From NCBI GenBank assembly GCA_964016885.1, contig OZ024741.1, forward strand, positions 411,155,464 to 411,219,463: DNA of 64,000 nt, written 5' to 3'. This document shows, in pieces, positions 55,696 through 64,000 of the stretch. Source of the DNA: Eledone cirrhosa. Taxonomy: Eukaryota > Mollusca > Cephalopoda > Octopoda > Eledonidae. The notes under the pieces were generated by a model. It ran no database searches. It saw only the letters and a program-made list of their open reading frames with translations, and was not told the DNA's origin. The position numbers and the translations under genes are program-made. Positions within the stretch are counted from its first letter, which is position 1. Every line of letters begins with the position of its first letter.

Positions 55696-58600
55696 ACTAG
55701 CTGTAGGAATAAAGAGGACAGCTTTATAACTGGAGTCATACTAGCTGTAGGAATAAAGAGGACAGCTTTATAACTGGGGTCATACTAGCTGTAGGAATAA
55801 AGAGGACAGCTATATAACTGGAGTCATACTAGCTGTAGGAATAAAGAGGACAGCTTTATAACTGGGGTCATACTAGTTGTAGGAATAAAGAGGACAGCTT
55901 TATAACTGGGGTCATACTAGCTGTAGGAATAAAGAGGACAGCTTTATAACTGGGGTCATACTAGTTGTAGGAATAAAGAGGACAGCTTTATAACTGGGGT
56001 CATACTAGCTGTAGGAATAAAGAGGACAGCTTTATAACTGGGGTCATACTAGCTGTAGGAATAAAGAGGACAGCTTTATAACTGGGGTCATAATAGCTGT
56101 AGGAATAAAGAGGACAGCTTTATAACTGGGGTCATACTAGCTGTAGGAATAAAGAGGACAGCTTTATAACTGTGGTCATACTAGCTGTAGGAATAGAGAG
56201 GACAGCTTTATAACTGGGGTCATACTAGCTGTAGGAATAAAGAGGACAGCTTTATAACTGGGGTCATACTAGCTGTAGGAATAAAGAGGACAGCTTTATA
56301 ACTGGGGTCATACTATTTGTAGGAATAAAGAGGACAGCTTTATAACTGGAGTCATACTAGATGTAGGAATAAAGAGGACAGCTTTATAACTGGGGTCATA
56401 CTAGTTGTAGGAATAAAGAGGACAGCTTTAAAACTGGGGTCATACTAGCTGTAGGAATAAAGAGGACAGCTTTCTAACTGGGGTCATACTGGGTGTAGGA
56501 ATAAAGGACATTAGCTTTATAACTAGGGTCATACTAGCTATAGGAATAAAGAGGACAGCTTTATAACTGGGGTCATACTAGTTGTAGGAATAAAGAGGAC
56601 AGCTTTATAACTGGGGTCATACTAGCTGTAGGAATAAAGAGGACAGCTTTATAACTGGGCTCATACTAGGTGTAGGAATAAAGAGGACAGCTTTATAACT
56701 GGGGTCATACTAGCTGTAGGAATAAAGAGGACAGCTTTATAACTGGGGTCATACTAGATGTAGGAATAAAGAGGACAGCTTTATAACTGGGGTCATACTA
56801 GCTGTAGGAATAAAGAGGACAGCTTTCTAACTGGGGTCATACTAGGTGTAGGAATAAAGAGGACAGCTTTATAACTGGGGTCATACTAGCTGTAGGAATA
56901 AAGAGGACAGCTTTATAACTGGGGTCATACTAGTTGTAGGAATAAAGAGGACAGCTTTAAAACTGGGGTCATACTAGCTGTAGGAATAAAGAGGACAGCT
57001 TTCTAACTGGGGTCATACTGGGTGTAGGAATAAAGAGGACAGCTTTATAACTGGGGTCATGCTAGCTGTAGGAATAAAGAGGACAGCTTTATAACTGGGG
57101 TTTTACTAGTTGTAGGAATAAAGGACATTAGCTTTATACCTGAGGTCATACTAGCTGTAGGAATAAAGAGGACAGCTTTATAACTGTGGTCATACTAGCT
57201 GTAGGAATAAAGAGGACAGCTTTATAACTGGGGTCATACTAGGTGTAGGAATAGAGAGGACAGCTTTATAACTGGGGTCATACTAGATGTAGGAATAAAG
57301 AGGACAGCTTTATAACTGGGGTCATATTAGTGTAGGAATAGAGAGGACAGCTTTATAACTGGGGTCATACTAGCTGTAAAAATAAAGAGGACAGCTTTAT
57401 AACTGGGGTCATACTAGTAGTAGGAATAGAGAGGACAGCTTTATAACTGGGGTCATACTAGCTGTAGGAATAAAGAGGACAGCTTTATAACTGGGGTCAT
57501 ACTAGTTGTAGGAATAAAGGACATTAGCTTTATAACTGGGGTCATACTAGATGTAGGAATAAAGAGGACAGCTTTATAACTGGGGTCATACTAGCTGTAG
57601 GAATAGAGAGGACAGCTTTATAACTGGGGTCATACTAGTTGTAGGAATAGAGAGGACAGCTTTATAACTGGGGTCATACTAGTTGTAGGAATAGAGAGGA
57701 CAGCTTTATAACTGGGGTCATAATAGCTGTAGGAATAAAGGACATTAGCTTTATAACTGGGGTCATACTAGGTGTAGGAATAGAGAGGACAGCTCTATAA
57801 CTGGGGTCATACTAGATGTAGGAATAAAGAGGACAGCTTTATAACTGGGGTCATACTAGCTGTAGGAATAAAGAGGACAGCTTTATAACTGGGGTCATAC
57901 TAGTTGTAGGAATAGAGGGGACAGCTTTATAACTGGGGTCATAGTAGCTGTAGGAATAAAGAGGACAGCTTTATAACTGGGGTCATACTAGATGTAGGAA
58001 TAAAGAGGACAGCTTTATAACTGGGGTCATACTAGTTGTAGGAATAGAGAGGACAGCTTTATAACTGGGGTCATACTAGCTGTAGGAATAAAGGACATTA
58101 GCTTTATAACTGGGGTCATACTAGCTGTAGGAATAAAGAGGACAGCTTTATAACTGGGGTCATACTAGCTGTAGGAATAAAGAGGACAGCTTTATAACTG
58201 GGGTCATACTAGCTGTAAGAATAAAGGGGACAGCTTTATAACTGGGGTCATACTAGCTGTAGGAAGAAAGAGGACAGCTTTATAACTGGGGTCATAGTAG
58301 TGTAGGAATAGACAGGACAGCTTTATAACTGGGGTCATAGTAGCTGTAAGAATAAAGAAGACAGATTTATAACTGGGGTCATACTAGCTGTAGGAATAAA
58401 GGACATTAGCTTTATAACTGGGGTCATACTAGCTGTAGGAATAAAGAGGACAGCTTTATAACTGGGGTCATAGTAGCTGTAGGAATAAAGAGGACAGCTT
58501 TATAACTTGGGTCATACTAGTGTAGGAATAGAGAGGACAGCTTTATAACTGGGGTCATACTAGCTGTAGGAATAAAGAGGACAGCTTTCTAACTGGGGTC

Positions 58601-61600
58601 ATACTGGGTGTAGGAATAAAGAGGACAGCTTTATAACTGGGGTCATACTAGCTGTAGGAATAAAGAGGACAGCTTTATAACTGGGGTCATACTAGTTGTA
58701 GGAATAAAGGACATTAGCTTTATACCTGAGGTCATACTAGCTGTAGGAATAAAGAGGACAGCTTTATAACTGTGGTCATACTAGCTGTAGGAATAAAGAG
58801 GACAGCTTAATAACTGGGGTCATACTAGCTGTAGGAATAAAGAGGACAGCTTTCTAACTGGGGTCATACTAGATGTAGGAATAAAGAGGACAGCTTTATA
58901 ACTGGGGTCATATTAGTGTAGGAATAAAGAGGACAGCTTTATAACTGGGGTCATACTAGTTGTAGGAATAAAGGACATTAGCTTTATACCTGAGGTCATA
59001 CTAGCTGTAGGAATAAGGAGGACAGCTTTATAACTGGGGTCATACTAGTAGTAGGAATAGAGAGGACAGCTTTATAACTGGGGTCATACTAGCTGTAGGA
59101 ATAAAGAGGACAGCTTTATAACTGGGGTCATACTAGTTGTAGGAATAAAGGACATTAGCTTTATAACTGGGGTCATACTAGATGTAGGAATAAAGAGGAC
59201 AGCTTTATAACTGGGGTCATACTAGCTGTAGGAATAGAGAGGACAGCTTTATAACTGGGGTCATACTAGTTGTAGGAATAGAGAGGACAGCTTTATAACT
59301 GGGGTCATACTAGTTGTAGGAATAGAGAGGACAGCTTTATAACTGGGGTCATACTAGCTGTAGGAATAAAGGACATTAGCTTTATAACTGGGGTCATACT
59401 AGGTGTAGGAATAGAGAGGACAGCTTTATAACTGGGGTCATACTAGATGTAGGAATAAAGAGGACAGCTTTATAACTGGGGTCATACTAGCTGTAGGAAT
59501 AAAGAGGACAGCTTTATAACTGGGGTCATACTAGTTGTAGGAATAGAGAGGACAGCTTTATAACTGGGGTCATAGTAGCTGTAGGAATAAAGAGGACAGC
59601 TTTATAACTGGGGTCATACTAGATGTAGGAATAAAGAGGACAGCTTTATAACTGGGGTCATACTAGTTGTAGGAATAGAGAGGACAGCTTTATAACTGGG
59701 GTCATACTAGCTGGAGGAATAAAGGACATTAGCTTTATAACTGGGGTCATACTAGCTGTAGGAATAAAGAGGACAGCTTTATAACTGGGGTCATACTAGC
59801 TGTAGGAATAAAGAGGACAGATTTATAACTGGGGTCATACTAGCTGTAAGAATAAAGAGGACAGCTTTATAAGTGGAGTCATACTAGGTGTAGGAATAAA
59901 GAGGACAGCTTTATAACTGGGGTCATACTAGCTGTAAGAATAAAGGGGACAGCTTTATAACTGGGGTCATACTAGCTGTAGGAAGAAAGAGGACAGCTTT
60001 ATAACTGGGGTCATAGTAGTGTAGGAATAGACAGGACAGCTTTATAACTGGGGTCATAGTAGCTGTAAGAATAAAGAGGACAGATTTATAACTGGGGTCA
60101 TACTAGCTGTAGGAATAAAGGACATTAGCTTTATAACTGGGGTCATACTAGCTGTAGGAATAAAGAGGACAGCTTTATAACTGGGGTCATAGTAGCTGTA
60201 GGAATAAAGAGGACAGCTTTATAACTTAGGTCATACTAGTGTAGGAATAGAGAGGACAGCTTTATAACTGGGGTCATACTAGCTGTAGGAATAAAGAGGA
60301 CAGCTTTATAACTGGGGTCATACTAGCTGTAGGAATAAAGAGGACAGCTTTATAACTGGGGTCATACTAGTGTAGGAATAGAGAGGACAGCTTTATAACT
60401 GGGGTCATACTAGCTGTAGGAATAAAGAGGACAGCTTTATAACTGGGGTCATACTAGCTGTAGGAAGAAAGAGGACAGCTTTATTACTGGGGTCATACTA
60501 GTTGTAGGAATAAAGAGGACAGCTTTATAACTGGGGTCATACTAGTTGTAGGCATAAAGAGGACAGCTTTATAACTGGGGTCATACTAGTTGTAGGAATA
60601 AAGAGGACAGCTTTATAACTGGGGGTCATACTAGATGTAGGAATAAAGAGGACAGCTTTATAACTGGGGTCATACTAGCTGTAGGAATAAAGAGGACAGC
60701 TTTCTAACTGGGGTCATACTAGGTGTAGGAATAAAGAGGACAGCTTTATAACTGGGGTCATACTAGCTGTAGGAATAAAGAGGACAGCTTTATAACTGGG
60801 GTCATACTAGTTGTAGGAATAAAGAGGACAGATTTATAACTGGGGTCATACTAGCTGTAGGAATAAAGAGGACAGCTTTCTAACTGAGCTCATACTAGGT
60901 GTAGGAATAAAGAGGACAGCTTTATAACTGGGGTCATACTAGGTGTAGGAATAAAGAGGACAGCTTTATAACTGGGGTCATACTAGTTGTAGGAATAAAG
61001 GACATTAGCTTTATACCTGAGGTCATACTAGCTATAGGAATAAAGAGGACAGCTTTATAACTGGGGTCATACTAGTTGTAGGAATAAAGAGGACAGCTTT
61101 ATAACTGGGGTCATACTAGCTGTAGGAATAAAGAGGACAGCTTTATAACTTGGGTCATACTAGTGTAGGAATAAAGGACATTAGCTTTATAACTGGGGTC
61201 ATACTAGCTGTAGGAATAAAGAGGACAGCTTTATAACTGGGGTCATAGTAGCTGTAGGAATAAAGAGGACAGCTTTATAACTTGGGTCATACTAGTGTAG
61301 GAATAGAGAGGACAGCTTTATAACTGGGGTCATACTAGCTGTAGGAATAAAGAGGACAGCTTTATAACTGGGGTCATACTAGCTGTAGGAATAAAGAGGA
61401 CAGCTTTATAACTGGGGTCATACTAGTGTAGGAATAGAGAGGACAGCTTTATAACTGGGGTCATACTAGCTGTAGGAATAAAGAGGACAGCTTTATAACT
61501 GGGGTCATACTAGCTGTAGGAAGAAAGAGGACAGCTTTATTACTGGGGTCATACTAGTTGTAGGAATAAAGAGGACAGCTTTATAACTGGGGTCATACTA

Positions 61601-64000
61601 GTTGTAGGCATAAAGAGGACAGCTTTATAACTGGGGTCATACTAGTTGTAGGAATAAAGAGGACAGCTTTATAACTGGGGGTCATACTAGATGTAGGAAT
61701 AAAGAGGACAGCTTTATAACTGGGGTCATACTAGCTGTAGGAATAAAGAGGACAGCTTTCTAACTGGGGTCATACTAGGTGTAGGAATAAAGAGGACAGC
61801 TTTATAACTGGGGTCATACTAGCTGTAGGAATAAAGAGGACAGCTTTATAACTGGGGTCATACTAGTTGTAGGAATAAAGAGGACAGATTTATAACTGGG
61901 GTCATACTAGCTGTAGGAATAAAGAGGACAGCTTTCTAACTGGGCTCATACTAGGTGTAGGAATAAAGAGGACAGCTTTATAACTGGGGTCATACTAGGT
62001 GTAGGAATAAAGAGGACAGCTTTATAACTGGGGTCATACTAGTTGTAGGAATAAAGGACATTAGCTTTATACCTGAGGTCATACTAGCTATAGGAATAAA
62101 GAGGACAGCTTTATAACTGGGGTCATACTAGTTGTAGGAATAAAGAGGACAGCTTTATAACTGGGGTCATACTAGCTGTAGGAATAAAGAGGACAGCTTT
62201 ATAACTGGGCTCATACTAGGTGTAGGAATAAAGAGGACAGCTTTATAACTGGGGTCATACTAGCTGTAGGAATAAAGAGGACAGCTTTATAACTGGGGTA
62301 ATACTAGATGTAGGAATAAAGAGGACAGCTTTATAACTGGGGTCATACTAGCTGTAGGAATAAAGAGGACAGCTTTCTAACTGGGGTCATACTAGGTGTA
62401 GGAATAAAGAGGACAGCTTTATAACTGGGGTCATACTAGCTGTAGGAATAAAGAGGACAGCTTTATAACTGGGGTCATACTAGTTGTAGGAATAAAGAGG
62501 ACAGCTTTAAAACTGGGGTCATACTAGCTGTAGGAATAAAGAGGACAGCTTTCTAACTGGGGTCATACTAGCTGTAGGAATAAAGAGGACAGCTTTATAA
62601 CTGGGGTCATACTAGCTGTAGGAATAAAGAGGACAGCTTTCTAACTGGGGTCATACTAGGTGTAGGAATAAAGAGGACAGCTTTATAACTGGGGTCATAC
62701 TAGCTGTAGGAATAAAGAGGACAGCTTTATAACTGGGGTCATACTAGCTGTAGGAATATAGAGGACAGCTTTATAACTGGGGTCATACTAGCTGTAGGAA
62801 TAAAAAGGACAGCTTTATAACTGGGGTCATACTAGCTGTAGGCACAGGACAGCTTTATAACTGGGGTCATACTAGCTATAGGAAGAGGACAGCTTTATAA
62901 CTGGGGTCATACTAGCTGTAGGAAGAGGACAGCTTTATAACTGGGGTCATACTAGGTGTAGGAATAGAGAGGACAGCTTTATAACTGGGGTCATACTAGA
63001 TGTAGGAATAAAGAGGACAGCTTTATAACTGGGGTCATACTAGCTGTAGGAAGAAAGAGGACAGCTTTATAACTGGGGTCATAGTAGTGTAGGAATAGAC
63101 AGGACAGCTTTATAACTGGGGTCATAGTAGCTGTAAGAATAAAGAGGACAGATTTATAACTGGGGTCATACTAGCTGTAGGAATAAAGGACATTAGCTTT
63201 ATAACTGGGGTCATACTAGCTGTAGGAATAAAGAGGACAGCTTTATAACTGGGGTCATAGTAGCTGTAGGAATAAAGAGGACAGCTTTATAACTTGGGTC
63301 ATACTAGTGTAGGAATAGAGAGGACAGCTTTATAACTGGGGTCATACTAGCTGTAGGAATAAAGAGGACAGCTTTATAACTGGGGTCATACTAGCTGTAG
63401 GAATAAAGAGGACAGCTTTATAACTGGGGTAATACTAGCTGTAGGAATAAAGAGGACAGCTTTATAACTGGGGTCATACTAGCTGTAGGAAGAAAGAGGA
63501 CAGCTTTATTACTGGGGTCATACTAGTTGTAGGAATAAAGAGGACAGCTTTATAACTGGGGTCATACTAGTTGTAGGCATAAAGAGGACAGCTTTATAAC
63601 TGGGGTCATACTAGTTTTAGGAATAAAGAGGACAGCTTTATAACTGGGGTCATACTAGATGTAGGAATAAAGAGGACAGCTTTATAACTGGGGTCATACT
63701 AGCTGTAGGAATAAAGAGGACAGCTTTCTAACTGGGGTCATACTAGGTGTAGGAATAAAGAGGACAGCTTTATAACTGGGGTCATACTAGCTGTAGGAAT
63801 AAAGAGGACAGCTTTATAACTGGGGTCATACTAGTTGTAGGAATAAAGAGGACAGATTTATAACTGGGGTCATACTAGCTGTAGGAATAAAGAGGACAGC
63901 TTTCTAACTGGGCTCATACTAGGTGTAGGAATAAAGAGGACAGCTTTATAACTGGGGTCATACTAGGTGTAGGAATAAAGAGGACAGCTTTATAACTGGG
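55591..64000. repeat. 44-bp minisatellite array (minor 45- and 43-bp forms)
   Basis: Roughly 190 head-to-tail units of a 44-bp sequence: ggtcatactagctgtagg, then aataaagaggacagc, then tttataactgg. The array continues beyond the window. A 45-bp form has ggacattagc in place of gaggacagc; a 43-bp form has tagtgtagg. Common variant sites are ctagYtgt/ctagatgt/ctaggtgt, aatagagagg, and tttctaactg. Near 62,840-62,930 three units are shortened (ggcacaggacag, ggaagaggacag). AGCTGT and ACAGCT in the unit are inverted repeats, so each can fold as a 6-bp stem with a 13-base loop. It has no sequence relation to the ATATC satellite. Confidence 0.97.
60230..64000. repeat. Higher-order copies within the 44-bp array
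   Basis: The variant series 'actt-gtcatactagtgtagg', aatagagagg, ggaagaaagagg, ttattactgg, ttgtaggcataaag occurs three times. The ggcat variant is at 60,551, 61,607 and 63,576; the first interval is 1,056 bp, exactly 24 units of 44 bp. Another pair, gtcatagtagtgtagg with agacagg, is at 58,291, 60,010 and 63,078, and gtcatactagtagtagg is at 57,408 and 59,039 (1,631 bp). Large blocks, not just single units, have been duplicated. Confidence 0.82.

Noticed and set aside
1..64000. CRISPR array
   Set aside because: Repeats are direct head-to-tail units with no unique spacers, in a eukaryotic context with no cas genes.

Overview
This window looks like non-genic, repeat-dominated DNA from an animal nuclear genome, most probably a cephalopod and plausibly an octopus. 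The organism call rests on recognised repeat families: tRNA-derived SINEs ending in (ATG)n, their partner LINE with the same 3' tail, and fragments carrying the 'gtcgataaaataaagtaccag' type motif common in cephalopod SINEs. No complete host gene, tRNA, rRNA or CRISPR array can be supported. About four fifths of the window is tandem repeat.

Layout. Positions 1-26,552 and 32,088-54,472 are one AT-rich satellite family. Its unit is a 16-bp core, ATATCTAYAGTGATAT, whose ends are a short dyad (ATATC/GATAT), followed by a trinucleotide linker (AAY)n. The linker is AAT or AATAAT in most of the array (19- and 22-bp units). At 45,452-46,820 and 50,170-54,472 it is AAC/ACC of variable number (units of about 22, 25, 28, 31 bp and more). 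Marker variants show higher-order tandem duplication with periods of 2,687 bp (about 2.3-7.7 kb), about 4.40 kb (about 14-22 kb), about 3.75 kb (about 33-44 kb) and 4,720 bp (the two AAT-to-AAC junctions).

Insertions in the satellite. A 5'-truncated LINE lies at 11,845-12,700 (minus strand) with its empty site preserved in sister higher-order copies. One SINE insertion is present twice (16,036-16,355 and 20,439-20,758) because the surrounding 4.4-kb block was duplicated after insertion. SINE and LINE share a 3' tail and an (ATG)n end, as expected if the SINE is mobilised by this LINE type.

Non-satellite island, 26,553-32,087. It holds a 19-bp-arm hairpin at its left edge, pyrimidine-rich and TA low-complexity DNA, SINE fragments, a 214-bp MITE-like foldback with 72-bp arms, a probable pogo/Tigger-like transposon end, an open frame with 15-residue repeats (28,604-29,074), a decayed LINE 3' end with an (ATT)n tail (about 29,282-29,940), and a 957-bp foldback element with 213-bp near-perfect inverted repeats. 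That last element contains a nested 88-bp hAT-like miniature element, and its last base abuts the satellite.

Right end. Positions 54,473-55,590 are ordinary-looking single- or low-copy DNA with weak exon-like signals. From 55,591 to the window edge runs a different minisatellite, a 44-bp unit with a minority 45-bp form and its own higher-order repeats (for example a 1,056-bp, 24-unit duplication). At its left edge two 45-bp units keep a minus-strand reading frame open; that frame ends exactly at a GTAAGT splice-donor-like site. There is no gene network to describe: the window is best read as a satellite landscape colonised by mobile elements.
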